A stretch of 64,000 bases of DNA from Omphiscola glabra (taxonomy: Eukaryota > Mollusca > Gastropoda > Lymnaeidae). Positions 19,601 through 34,600 of this stretch are shown here, piece after piece (position 1 is the first letter of the stretch; each line of letters opens with the position of its first letter). Below the pieces are notes generated by a model. The model was given only the letters and a program-made list of their open reading frames with translations, had not been told where the DNA came from and did not search any database. The position numbers were made by a program, and so were the translations under genes. The stretch lies in assembly GCA_964017045.1 (NCBI GenBank), contig OZ024795.1:56025350-56089349 (forward strand), written 5' to 3'.

Positions 19601-22600
19601 ACCGACCATGTAGGGGTCTCTGCAGACTTACCGATCATGTAGGGGTGTATTGTCACTGGGACTGAGCAACCAGTGATTGAGTAACCAGTGATTGATGGGA
19701 AAAAGGGAGCAGGTAAAAAATTTGAGATACAAGCTTTGAACCAAACAAACAGACAGACAAAATCGCAAGCTAAATCAAAGTTTGTAACAACAAAAAAGAA
19801 ACTTAAAAGATAGAAAAAATTAACAGAAAATGTCTCACCCCAAGAGTTGCAGAATTTTTCAGAAGTCTCCAGACATCTTTTTGTCTGTGGCACTGCATAG
19901 ATTTTAATTGTTTACTGGCTGCTTCTATTTCCCCTTCAGACATATTGAGTTCAGGGATCAGTGGCTCCAATCTCTGCTGGACGTCTAAAACTTTGCTGTT
20001 AGCGGGAGCCAGAGAATTGATTAGATTTAAATAAGGAAAAGTGATATTTGTGTAATGTCATATTGGGACTGCCACGAGAAAATAACAGCATAAATTGTTC
20101 ATGTGTAAAGGGAGGATACTCCGAATGTTTGACAACTCCGTAATATTACATAACATTGCTGAATGTTATTGTACCTTCAGTATGTTATCTACTTTATTAA
20201 TATACATATGTGCACTCACACTGTCATCACTAATTATGCTGCTGTGCCGTGACATGTTATCTCAAGAATTAAACAGGTCCGATTAGATTCATCACACAGT
20301 TCTTTATTATTCAAATAATTGATACAAATATGCTCCTTGAGATAGTTACATCCATGAAACTGATAAAGTTAATATAATACAAGTAATATGACACACTTTA
20401 ATATTATTCTATCCATGAATTCACATCACATTGAAATATGGCTTCCATCTCTCTCTGACCAAAAAACTTGCACTCTCAATGGTGTCCAGCCTCACTCTCT
20501 CTAAAATCATGACATCCTCATTCGCCACAAAAATTAGTTCCCCTTATTCTCATCCTATGATTAAATCTCTAGGCCACCGTGCATAGAAATAAATAATACA
20601 GTCATGTGACTGAGTACCTTTAACTCGTTGTGTTACACATACATAGAGTACAATATATATTGACTTAAACTTGAGACTTCTTTGTAAACGTCAAAACAAT
20701 GACACTGTTGTTTCAACAACAAAACAATGACACTGTCATTTCAAAAACAAAACAATGACACTGTTATTTCAAAAACAAAATATGACACTGTCATTTCAAC
20801 AACAAAACAATGACACTGTTGTTTCAACAACAAAACAATGACACTGTCGTTTCAACAACAAAACAATGACACTGTTGTTTCAACAACAAAACAATGACAC
20901 TGTTGTTTCAACAACAAAACAATGACACTGTTGTTTCAACTACATTAGTACAAAACAATGACACTGTTGTTTCAACAACAAAACAATGACACTGTTGTTT
21001 CAACAACAAAACAATGACACTGTTGTTGCAACAACAAAACAATGACACTGTTGTTTCAAAAACAAAACAATGACACTGTTGTTGCAACAACAAAACAATG
21101 ACACTGTTGTTTCAACAACAAAACAATGACACTGTTGTTGCAACAACAAAACAATGACACTGTTGTTGCAACAACAAAACAATGACACTGTTGTTGCAAC
21201 AACAAAACAATGACACTGTTGTTTCAAAAACAAAACAATGACACTGTTGTTTCAACTACATTAGTACAAAACAATGACACTGTTGTTTCAACAACAAAAC
21301 AATGACACTGTTGTTTCAAAAACAAAACAATGACACTGTTGTTGCAACAACAAAACAATGACACTGTTGTTTCAACAACAAAACAATGACACTGTTGTTG
21401 CAACAACAAAACAATGACACTGTTGTTGCAACAACAAAACAATGACACTGTTGTTTCAACAACAAAACAATGACACTGTTGTTTCAAAAACAAAACAATG
21501 ACACTGTTGTTTCAACTACATTAGTACAAAACAATGACACTGTTGTTTCAACAACAAAACAATGACACTGTTGTTGCAACAACAAAACAATGACACTGTT
21601 GTTGCAACAACAAAACAATGACACTGCTGTTGCAACAACAAAACAATGACACTGTTGTTTCAAAAACAAAACAATGACACTGTTGTTTCAAAAACAAAAC
21701 AATGACACTGTTGTTTCAACAACATTAGTACAAAACAATGACACTGTTGTTTCAACAACAAAACAATGACACTGTTGTTTCAAAAACAAAACAATGACAC
21801 TGTTGTTTCAACAACATTAGTACAAAACAATGACACTGCTGTTGCAACAACAAAACAATGACACTGTTGTTTCAACAACAAAACAATGACACTGCTGTTG
21901 CAACAACAAAACAATGACACTGTTGTTTCAACAACAAAACAATGACACTGTTGTTTCAAAAACAAAACAATGACACTGTTGTTTCAACTACATTAGTACA
22001 AAACAATGACACTGTTGTTTCAACAACAAAACAATGACACTGCTGTTGCAACAACAAAACAATGACACTGTTGTTGCAACAACAAAACAATGACACTGTT
22101 GTTTCAAAAACAAAACAATGACACTGTTGTTTCAAAAACAAAACAATGACACTGTTGTTTCAACTACATTAGTACAAAACAATGACACTGTTGTTTCAAC
22201 AACAAAACAATGACACTGTTGTTTCAACAACAAAACAATGACACTGTTGTTTCAACAACAAAACAATGACACTGTTGTTTCAACTACATTAGTACAAAAC
22301 AATGACACTGTTGTTTCAACAACAAAACAATGACACTGTTGTTTCAACTACATTAGTACAAAACAATGACACTGTTGTTTCAACTACATTAGTACAAAAC
22401 AATGACACTGTTGTTTCAACAACAAAACAATGACACTGTTGTTTCAAAAACAAAACAATGACACTGTTGTTTCAACTACATTAGTACAAAACAATGACAC
22501 TGTTGTTTCAACAACAAAACAATGACACTGTTGTTGCAACAACAAAACAATGACACTGTTGTTGCAACAACAAAACAATGACACTGCTGTTGCAACAACA

Positions 22601-25600
22601 AAACAATGACACTGTTGTTTCAAAAACAAAACAATGACACTGTTGTTTCAAAAACAAAACAATGACACTGTTGTTTCAACAACATTAGTACAAAACAATG
22701 ACACTGTTGTTTCAACAACAAAACAATGACACTGTTGTTTCAAAAACAAAACAATGACACTGTTGTTTCAACAACATTAGTACAAAACAATGACACTGCT
22801 GTTGCAACAACAAAACAATGACACTGTTGTTTCAACAACAAAACAATGACACTGCTGTTGCAACAACAAAACAATGACACTGTTGTTTCAACAACAAAAC
22901 AATGACACTGTTGTTTCAAAAACAAAACAATGACACTGTTGTTTCAACTACATTAGTACAAAACAATGACACTGTTGTTTCAACAACAAAACAATGACAC
23001 TGCTGTTGCAACAACAAAACAATGACACTGTTGTTGCAACAACAAAACAATGACACTGTTGTTTCAAAAACAAAACAATGACACTGTTGTTTCAAAAACA
23101 AAACAATGACACTGTTGTTTCAACTACATTAGTACAAAACAATGACACTGTTGTTTCAACAACAAAACAATGACACTGTTGTTTCAACAACAAAACAATG
23201 ACACTGTTGTTGCAACAACAAAACAATGACACTGTTGTTTCAACAACAAAACAATGACACTGTTGTTTCAACAACAAAACAATGACACTGTTGTTTCAAC
23301 AACAAAACAATTACACTGTTGTTTCAACAACAAAACAATGACACTGTTGTTTCAACAACAAAACAATGACACTGTTGTTTCAACAACAAAACAATGACAC
23401 TGTTGTTTCAACTACATTAGTACAAAACAATGACACTGTTGTTTCAACAACAAAACAATGACACTGTTGTTGCAACTACATTAGCACAGCAACTTACTGT
23501 GCATATAAGAACATATTTTTCAGCTTTTTAAATAGATTAAAAGTTTTCAAAAATGTTCTATGTAACCAAGGTATGTTGATTGTATTGAGCATGATTTGAC
23601 TCATTATCTTATTTGACTCATTATCTTATTTGACTCATTATCTTATTTGACTCATTATCTTATTTGACTCATTATCTTATTTGACTCATTATCTTATTTG
23701 ACTCATTATCTTATTTGACTCATTATCTTATTTGACTCATTATCTTGTGTTTATATTTTGATGAACAGTGGTTACATGGATTTTTTTTACATCATTGGCA
23801 TAAACTAAGACATACATGTATTCCTATCTGTCATATTGGAAAAGAAATTATGCCATATTGTAAACAAATGGCAAGATCAATGTGATCTTGGACACTAAAA
23901 AAGCTAAGACTCTGATCATGATTCAACTCACACTCAAGAACTCAATCCTTATTCTTACCCCACAATTATTCGATGAAAGTCTTGCAACAGACTATTTTTA
24001 AGGAACAACAAATAACTCAAACAAGGATTTTCAAGATTGAAAAAAATATGTATGATATACGTAAGTAAATAACATAAATCCTTTACATTTATTTATGTGT
24101 GACTTAGTGATGGCCAAAGTTCTTAAGAAGTCATTACATCACATTTCTTCAGCTTCCCTTTGAAACAAATCATTACATCACATTTCCTTCATCTTTCCCT
24201 TGAAACAAATCATTACATCACATTTCTTCATCTTCCCTTTGAAACAAATCATTACATCACATTTCCTTCATCTTTCCCTTGAAACAAATCATTACATCAC
24301 ATTTCTTCAGCTTCCCTTTGAAACAAATCATTACATCACATTTCTTCAGCTTCCCTTTGAAACAAATCATTACATCACATTTCTTCAGCTTCCCTTTGAA
24401 ACAAAGGAAAAACTGATTTTTGGGGGTTGAGGGTGGGGCTAAAATTTGAAAGATTGTGTTGTCATTGGCAATGAATCTATATGCAAAGTTTTAGTTCGAT
24501 AGGATGATGGAAAGTGGGTCAAATCCCTGCCCAAAGATTTTGCAATACACAGCCCTTATCGTCATACATATTTGTACAGTTGAGTTCATTTGGTCATGTA
24601 TATTTCTACAGTTGAGTTCATTTGATCATACATATATTTCTACAGTTGAGTTCATTTGGTCATACATATTTCCATATGGTTATGTCATATAAGATGTTAC
24701 TATTTTTTATTGCCATTATAAAATATCCTACTGCACCTGTTGTCATTAAAATGTCAAGTTAGAAAATATCCTACTGCACATATTGTCATTAAAATGTCAA
24801 GTTAGAAAATATCTACTGCACATGTTGTCATTAAAATGTCAAGTTAGAAAATATCCTACTGCACCTGTTGTCATTAAAATGTCAAGTTAGAAAATATCTT
24901 ACTGCACATGTTGTCATTAAAATGTCAAGTTAGAAAATATCTACTGCACATGTTGTCATTAAAATGTCAAGTTAGAAAATATCCTACTGCACCTGTTGTC
25001 ATTAAAATGTCAAGTTAGAAAATATCCTACTGCACATGTTGTCATTAAAATGTCAAGTTAGAAAATATCCTACTGCACATGTTGTCATTAAAATGTCAAG
25101 TTAGAAAATATCCTACTGCACCTGTTGTCATTAAAATGTCAAGTTAGAAAATATCTTACTGCACATGTTGTCATTAAAATGTCAAGTTAGAAAATATCTA
25201 CTGCACATGTTGTCATTAAAATGTCAAGTTAGAAAATATCCTACTGCACATGTTGTCATTAAAATGTCAAGTTAGAAAATATCCTACTGCACATGTTGTC
25301 ATTAAAATGTCAAGTTAGAAAATATCCTACTGCACATGTTGTCATTAAAATGTCAAGTTAGAAAATATCCTACTGCACATGTTGTCATTAAAATGTCAAG
25401 TTAGAAAATATCCAACTGCACATGTTGTCATTAAAATGTCAAGTTAGAAAATATCCTACTGCACATGTTGTCATTAAAATGTCAAGTTAGAAAGCAATTA
25501 GAAACAAAAATTAGTAAAACACTAATAGACTGAACATTTAAGTAGGTAATACATTGTGAACATTTAAGTAGGTAATACATTGTGAACATTTAAGTAGGTA

Positions 25601-28600
25601 ATACACTGAACATTTAAGTAGGTAATACATTGTGAACATTTAAGTAGGTAATACACTGAACATTTTAGTAGGTAATACATTGTGAACATTTAAGTAGGTA
25701 ATACACTGAACATTTAAGTAGGTAATACATTGTGAACATTTAAGTAGGTAATACACTGAACATTTAAGTAGGTAATACATTGTGAACATTTAAGTAGGTA
25801 ATACACTGAACATTTAAGTAGGTAATACACTGAACATTTTAGTAGGTAATACACTGAACATTTAAGTAGGTAATACATTGTGAACATTTAAGTAGGTAAT
25901 ACACTGAACATTTAAGTAGGTAATACATTGTGAACATTTAAGTAGGTAATACACTGAACATTTAAGTAGGTAATACATTGTGAACATTTAAGTAGGTAAT
26001 ACATTGTGAACATTTAAGTAGGTAATACACTGAACATTTAAGTAGGTAATACACTGAACATTTAAGTAGGTAATACACTGAACATTTAAGTAGGTAATAC
26101 ATTGTGAACATTTAAGTAGGTAATACACTGAACATTTAAGTAGGTAATACATTGTGAACATTTAAGTAGGTAATACACTGAACATTTAAGTAGGTAATAC
26201 ACTGAACATTTAAGTAGGTAATACACTGAACATTTAAGTAGGTAATACACTGAACATTTTAGTAGGTAATACATTGTGAACATTTAAGTAGGTAATACAT
26301 TGTGAACATTTAAGTAGGTAATACATTGTGAACATTTAAGTAGGTAATACGGCCAAACGCATGACTCCCAACGCAACAGGAGTAGCGACTAACATGATTA
26401 CTAGTTGCCGTTGATGGATATGAGGCTTGGGTGGCGGCTAAAACCCATGCCGATGATTTTAGCTACGCGGCCGTGAGAAAGCCGCTCCTAGGCAACCCTT
26501 TCGTCCTGCCACTACTTGTCCCGTCCCGACCGAAAGACTCCTTGGGCGGTGGGGGTGGTAACGCACCACTTACCCCCCCACCCCGAGTGGAAGCAAATCC
26601 GTCCTGACTCACGGAGAGTGGACTGCGGACACTTTAAACGCAGCGTCCTCGGTTGACCGGGCTTCCCCTAGGTCAAGGGGGAAGTCCCCGGCGTCCTTCA
26701 GCGCGGGCTGGCTTCGGGGAAACCTTCAGTGCGCTGGCTTGTGTGGGGGAGCGCCGGGGAGGAAGGGGGGGCATTAAGAGCTCGCGCTCGACGGCCCACC
26801 GACACCATCCCCTATGCGACATTTTCAGTAGGTAATACATTGTGAACATTTTAGTAGGTATTACATTGTGAACATTTAAGTAGGTAATACATTGTGAACA
26901 TTTAAGTACTTTGAATAGTGTCATTGGAAGGGGGGTGCGGAAAGGACGGTCTCAGCAAATTTTATAGCTATATTGGGAGGCGGAATTTTGGCCAGAAGCA
27001 GAGTTTTTTTGTGGAAGGGGAGTGGCAAAAAGCTTGGCCCGCCTCATCCCTAACTACACCACTGACTTTGAACTAAATATCGATACTTAAAGATTTTGTT
27101 TTTGTTCATAACCACCATTGGCGTAGAAAGGAAAAGTTATTAATGTACCATAATAAAAACTGAATAAACTGCACGTCACTTGCCTCAATTGTTTGTATAA
27201 ATTTCTGGTCAGTTCGTCTCGTTTCATATAACACTTTCCAATAAGATCAACCATAGGATGGTGATCCATCATGTCACGCGAACCTTCACTTGATTTTCCT
27301 AAATAGCAGAAAATTATAATGTAGCACAATTTGTTATCCATAAATTTAAATTACAAATTTAGCATCTTGCATCTATCAGATATAATAATCTAATGAAATA
27401 CCTTGTGTTACACCTAGGATTGCACCTATCCCTTTGAGATATTCTGATCTAATGAAATACCTTGTGTTACACCTAGGATTGCACCTATCACTTTGAGATA
27501 TTCTAATCTAATGAAATACCTTGTGTTACACCTAGGATTGCACCTATCACTTTGAGATATTATAATCTAATGAAATACCTTGTGTTACACCTAGGATTGC
27601 ACCTATCCCTTTGAGATATTCTAATCTAATGAAATACCTTGTGTTACACCTAGGATTGCACCTATCCCTTTGAGATATTCTAATCTAATGAAATACCTTG
27701 TGTTACACCTAGGATTGCACCTATCACTTTGAGATATTCTAATCTAATGAAATACCTTGTGTTACACCTAGGATTGCACCTATCCCTTTGAGATATTCTA
27801 ATCTAATGAAATACCTTGTGTTACACCTAGGATTGCACTTATCACTTTGAGATATTCTAATCTAATGAAATACCTTGTGTTACACCTAGGATTGCACCTA
27901 TCACTTTGACATATTCTAATCTAATGAAATACCTTGTGTTACACCTAGGATTGCACCTATCACTTTGAGATATTCTAATCTAATGAAATACCTTGGGGTG
28001 CACCTAGGAGTTCTCCATACAAAGCTTTGGCTTTCGTTTCGCTGTAAGAGGTAAAAAAAATTATATCAGTTAGCAATATAGCAAAATGTAAAAAATCCGG
28101 ATTGCTTAGTAAGAAAAGACAATAAGTCCGAATTATTGAAGTCCTACTCTATTTGATTATTTTCAAAATAAATGAAAGAAGAAGAAGAAAAACGAGCACG
28201 TTAGAAGAAGAAGAAAAACCAGCACGTTAGAAGAAGAAGAAAAACGAGCACGTTAGAAGAAGAAGAAAAACGAGCACGTTAGAAGAAGAAGAAAAACGAG
28301 CACGTTAGAAGAAGAAGAAAAACGAGCACGTTAGAAGAATAAGAAAAAAATTGCTGGTGCATTGTGATCCACTATAATGGTGAAATTTAAATATTATCCC
28401 AGAAAGGGAAAACGAGGAGGGGAGGGCAACTGCCTTATCAGGGCAAAGACCAAGTATTGCAACTTCTGTTTATCGACTGATGCTTATCATTACATACACC
28501 AAGGATCACCATTCTGTTTATCGACTGATGCTTATCATGACATACACCAAGAATCACCATTTTGTTTATCGATTGCTTCTTTTAGAACTTGCCCAGTGTT

Positions 28601-31600
28601 CAAATACTATTCAGCTGACAGAAGATGCTGTGGGAACTTGCAGCTTCCACTCTGATGTACAAGTGATCTTGCATCATTCTGATGTACAAGTGATCTTAAA
28701 TCATTCTGATGTACAAGTGATCTTCAATCATTCTGATGTACAAGTGATCTTCAATTACTCTGATGTACATGTCATCTTGCATCATTCTGATGTACAATTC
28801 ATCTTGCATCATTCTGATGTACCAGTCATCTTGCATCATTCTGATGTAACAGTCATCTTGTATCATTCTGATGTACCAGTAATCTTGCTTCATTCTGATG
28901 TACCAGTCATCTTGCATCATTCTGATGTACCAGTCATCTTGCATCTTACTAAATGGTAAAATGTATCACTTCTCCACTTGTGCAAAACTATTTGCTAATG
29001 AAATTAATCTTTTGATAGAAGACTTTGATAAACGACTCACTCTTTCTAAAGAAGAAGAAATTCAGTTTAAACTAATAATTGAAGATCCATTTTCTGTTAA
29101 TACCATGGACATACCAGTTCAATTGCAGCTAAAGCTTATCCAACTACAATGTTCGGCAATTTACCGAAGCAAGCACAGAGAGAGCAGACTGCAGGAGTTT
29201 TATAAAAATCTGGACCGTGAGAAGTACAAAAATCTTTACGACGTTGCACTAAAAACTTTTAGTGTGTTTGGAACCACTTATCTATGTGAACAGACATTTT
29301 CAATAATGAACATTAATAAATGCCAGCCACGCTCATGCTTGACTGATGATCATTTGGAAGACATCTTGAGAACAGCATCAGCCACTTCAAATACATCTAC
29401 TGAATACGACAAACTTGTTACCAAAAAACGATGCAATGTGTCACATTAAATTTACTTCGTAAGTATCGTAATATTCTTTATTATTGACTTCCCACACACT
29501 TGACTTCTCACTGTCCAATGTTTACTGTATTTATAAAACAAGAAGATCACCTCACAGATAGTCTTTGTAACCGCCATCTTTATTTTTTACTTGGATCTGA
29601 AACCGGGGTGCTGATGGGGTGGGGTGGTATGCCCCATATTCAGACTTTGCCCCGGGCAGAGCTTTTCCTTAGCAAAGCACCACCACCTTGATTCTAGAAT
29701 AGAGTTATACTTACAATTCCTCTAGTTCCATGTTCTGGTTAATTTTGCCAACAGGACTTCTTTGTAGATCGGTGATTTCCCCAGAAAATGTTTGGACCTT
29801 GTTGTCTAGATTCTCAACTCTCTCTTTCTGTTGGAGAGTCACAGAATATTTCAGAAAACACTTTTGGTAACGATTGGTTTTAATATTAACTTAAAATAAT
29901 TTTTTTTTATATAAAGTGATTGATGATGCTTTCCTGCCATATTTAAAGCAATCTGTTTTTCAGCAACCGTCTATGTTTTCAACAGCCATCGATATTTTCA
30001 GCAACCATCTATGTTTTCAGCAACCATGTTTCTACAATTCATTGGATTAATAATTATCATAGCCTTACTTAACAACAAAGAACTATGTTAACAAAACAAC
30101 CAATCATGTTTTAAGACAACAATCAAACAAAACAACCAATCATGTTTTAAGACAACAATCAAACAAAACAACCAATCATGTTTTAAGACAACAATCAAAC
30201 AAAACAACCAATTATGTTTTAAGACAACAATCAAACAAAATAACCAATTATGTTTTAAGACAACAATCTAACAAAACAACCAATTATGTTTTAAGACAAC
30301 AATCAAACAAAACAACCAATCATGTTTTAAGACAACAATCAAACAAAACAACCAATTATGTTTTAAGACAACAATCAAACAAAACAACCAATCATGTTTT
30401 AAGGCAACAATCAAATAAAAGAACCAATATGTTTGTTGTTTGCTGTTTCTACTTACCAGGTCATTAAAAGAATGAATGGTTCTTGCCATTTCAGTCCATT
30501 GCTGGTAAATGCCTTCTGAAGCTGAGAGAGCACACAGGAAAATGTAGCAGATGCTTTCTACAATTCTTATATATCTATAGATGTGCTTTGAAATGAAAAC
30601 CCTAGCAACGCCGGGCATATTTGCTAGTTGTTTATAAAGTTAATAAATTATAAAAGGACTAGCTATAGCTGTTACAGGCTTCCTCGTTGTCTAGTATCAC
30701 AAATGTTATGCCTTCTTTCGTTTGTCTAATACCTCCGATGGCGAATACTTTATGTCTACCCTTATGTCAGACCTGCTTGATTAATTTGCGTCTCTCTCTC
30801 TCTCTTGGTCAAGTAACTCAAACACTAAGTAGTTCGTTGTAAATTCTGTATTTATTTCCATGCACTAAAACATCCACTTCTTACACAAATACAACTTGCA
30901 GGAACATGGCATCCTCTAGCAAAAACCCCACAGCGAATCTAACAAACACACTATTCTCTCTACTCGACTCTTGACCACTCTAATGATCTAATCTGGACTC
31001 TCACTTCTCTCAGCTAACGATCTCACTGCTCATCTCCCTTCTCTCAACTCTAACGAACACACCGCCTTTTATATCTTTACACACAATCACTCAGCATACA
31101 CTAAAGCCTCAACAAAATGAGCCTTTTATATCTTTACACACAATCACTCAGCATACACTAAAGCCTCAACAAAATGAGCCTTTTATATCTTTACACACAA
31201 TCACTCAGCATACACTAAAGCCTCAACAAAATGAGCCTTTTATATCTTTACACACAATCACTCAGCATACACTAAAGCCTCAACAAAATGAGCCTTTTAT
31301 ATCTTTACACACAATCACTCAGCATACACTAAAGCCTCAACACACAATCACTCAGCATACACTAAAGCCTCAACAAAATGAACCAACTTCACTCTCTGAC
31401 CTCAAAATTTACAACTCACAAAAACACTCACATAATCAACTCCCCCTACCAACCATTCACAACAATCTAGTTCACAACAATCTAGTTCACAACAATCTAG
31501 TTCACAACAATCTAGTTCACAACAATCTAGTTCCCAACAATCTAGTTCCCAACAATCTAGTTCACAACAATCTAGTTCACAACAATCTAGTTCACAACAA

Positions 31601-34600
31601 TCTAGTTCCCAACAATCTAGTTCCCAACAATCTAGTTCCCAACAATCTAGTTCACAACAATCTAATTCACAACAATCTAGTTCCCAACAATCTAGTTCAC
31701 AACAATCTAGTTCCCAACAATCTAGTTCCCAACAATCTAGTTCACAACAATCTAGTTCACAACAATCTAGTTCACAACAATAGCCTGCCAAACAATGGTG
31801 ACACAAGTGCATGAACTTTTCATCTACCAAAATGACTTGACAAAATGTGTTCAAGTAACTTCAAGTAACGCACTTGATAAGATTCCCAATGAGTGCCAAC
31901 ACCCACATCTAACCCACCAACCGTCAACTATAGTAATAGTCTAATGTCTCACCCCCCCCCCCCCCCCTTTTACACCTCAGATTTATAACACTTTATTTCA
32001 ACTGAGACTATTTCAGAAACACAAAAGAATATATGCACAAAACGTGCTTGAAGTGTTTTAAGAATCTAATTTTGGGAATTTTATTGAGTGAAAGCATTGT
32101 TGAAATTAGTGGATTGTAATGTTACCTAGGGAATTATTATTATTCTTATTATTATTGGTAGTTTTCTATAGCGTGGTACCCCAGCCTAGGGCTGGGCTCA
32201 CCACGCTGTACATACAAGGTACCCCAGCCTAGGGCTGGGCTCACCACGCTGTACATACAAGGTACCCCAGCCTAGGGCTGGGCTCACCACGCTGTACATA
32301 CAAGGTACCCCAGCCTAGGGCTGGGCTCACCACGCTGTACATACAAGGTACCCCAGCCTAGGGCTGGGCTCACCACGCTGTACATACAAGGTACCCCAGC
32401 CTAGGGCTGGGCTCACCACGCTGTACATACAATTTAATAAACATAATCATAACTTAAAAATGAACTTACATTAATAAAACAAAACAAATGTGTATTCACT
32501 CCAACCATTCTATAACTATTTACATGTGAAGCCATGGACGACACTCAGCAGCATCGTTTAACAGTCAGGATAGTAGAGTTTCAAGAGATGTGGTTGGAGT
32601 GCAGTTTTGAAGGCTGATACATACTGATACAATATCACAAACAACTGATACAATATCACAAACAATAAACATCTTATTATCACAACCAACCAACATATTA
32701 TTATCACAAACAACTACCGTAACATCTTATTTGAAGACTTACTCTTAATCACTTCTTTACCTTGTTGCAGGTCAAAGTCCAAACTGAAAGAAAATTGTTT
32801 TTTAAATTATTGTCAAAACAAAGTTGACCTTGAATATTTAAATAAAAAAACTTAAGTTATATTATCTGGCAGACCGTGCTGGACAGGGCACAGATGGCAT
32901 ATCACAGGGGAGTCACATGATAGACAGGGCACAGATGGCATATCACAGGGGAGTCACATGATGGACAGGGCACTGATGGCATATCACAGGGGAGTCACAT
33001 GATAGACAGGGCACAGATGGCATATCACAGGGGAGCCACATGATGGACAGGGCACAGATGGCATATCACAAGGGAGCCACATGATGGACAGGGCACAGAT
33101 GGCATATCACAGGGGAGCCACATGATGGACAGGGCACAGATGGCATATCACAGGGGAGTCACATGATGGACAGGGCACAGATGGCATATCACAGGGGAGC
33201 CACATGATGGACAGGGCACAGATGGCATATCACAAGGGAGCCACATGATGGACAGGGCACAGATGGCATATCACAGGGGAGCCACATGATGGACAGGGCA
33301 CAGATGGCATATCACAGGGGAGTCACATGATGGACAGGGCACAGATGGCATATCACAAGGCAGCCACATGATAGACAGGGCACAGATGGCATATCACAGG
33401 GGAGTCACATGATAGACAGGGCACAGATGGCATATCAAAGGGGAGCCACATGATAGACAGGGCACAGATGGCATATCACAGGGGAGTCACATGATAAACA
33501 GGGCACAGATGGCAGATCACAGGGGAGCCACATGATAGACAGGGCACAGATGGCATATCACAGGGGAGCCACATAATAGACAGGGCACAGATGGCATGAT
33601 AGGCAGGGAACCTTCAGAGGATGGCAGATCACAGGGGAGGCGAGGGTGGTATACCCTCAGAAAGTTAGGGGTAGACAACTAATTATTTGTGAATTCTTGA
33701 GAGGGTCCTTATGAAAAGGTTTTATTTTATGTACAGTATTTTATGTAGGTTTTATAAATGAGCCCCTGAGAGTTGTGCTGTGCAGAGAATGTTCTTGTTT
33801 TAATCGGATTGTGCCAATTGTTATAGGTTTTAGGGTATCATATTTGTTGGACTAGATGCAACGGATTTATCAAGTTCTGAAGTTGATCCTTATTCTAATG
33901 TAGGTTTGCAAGGTGAAATAAAAATGTATGTTTAAAAATGTTTATTTTAGAAATAAAAATCAATTTTTTAGCTGTTAAAAATTAGCTACACCTAAATATA
34001 ATGCATGCCGTTCACCCTCAGCAAAATTATACTTCGACCCAAAATTAAATGCTTTACTCTGCTAGAATTAATAATACTTTGCATTTCCATTATTTACTGC
34101 ACCCTCCAAACAAATTGCTACAAAATAAATATCATTCAATATTTAAAAATTTTATACAACTATTTGTGCATTCTTTTTGTTTCCCTCCGTTATCCTCAAT
34201 TAAATACAGAAGACTTTAAAATAGGCCTAGTAATACTAGGAGATCATTCTGAAGAAATGTCGCATTCATTATGGATAAGCCAAGAAGTGCTGAGGCTAAA
34301 GCACAAATACATTAATGAAACGGTTTCTTTGAAATCTATCAAAGCTACCTAAGAATGAATGAATGTTCTAACTGAATAACTAAGACACCTTTGAAATCCA
34401 TGGTCAAAGCACTCAAACGGTCATCTGGTAGCGCTCTTGCTTGCAGGCTTTTGTTAAAAAAGAATTTGATGAAGTATTTCTACAGCTTGAATGGGTTGCG
34501 CTATAAATGGAGCATTCTCAGAATGGTTAAAGTTTTATTATAGAGTGGATTGGCTTTGGTCAAATGTATTTTACAAGCTTTAATTGACGATAACGGAGGG

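Noticed and set aside
20692..23487. CRISPR-like regular repeats
   Set aside because: Head-to-tail minisatellite without unique spacers, in a eukaryotic intron.
26925..27066. Possible hAT terminus (phrase CTAACTACACCACTGAC, also similar near 3015-3034)
   Set aside because: Match limited to a short terminal phrase; no opposite end or target duplication found.
34005..34352. 115-codon ORF with hydrophobic stretches
   Set aside because: Overlaps the inverted-repeat arm, has biased AT codons and resembles no family I know.
34400..34470. tRNA-like phrase GGTAGCGCTCTTGCTTGC suggesting a SINE head
   Set aside because: Only a short A-box-like match; no B box or tail in the right place.
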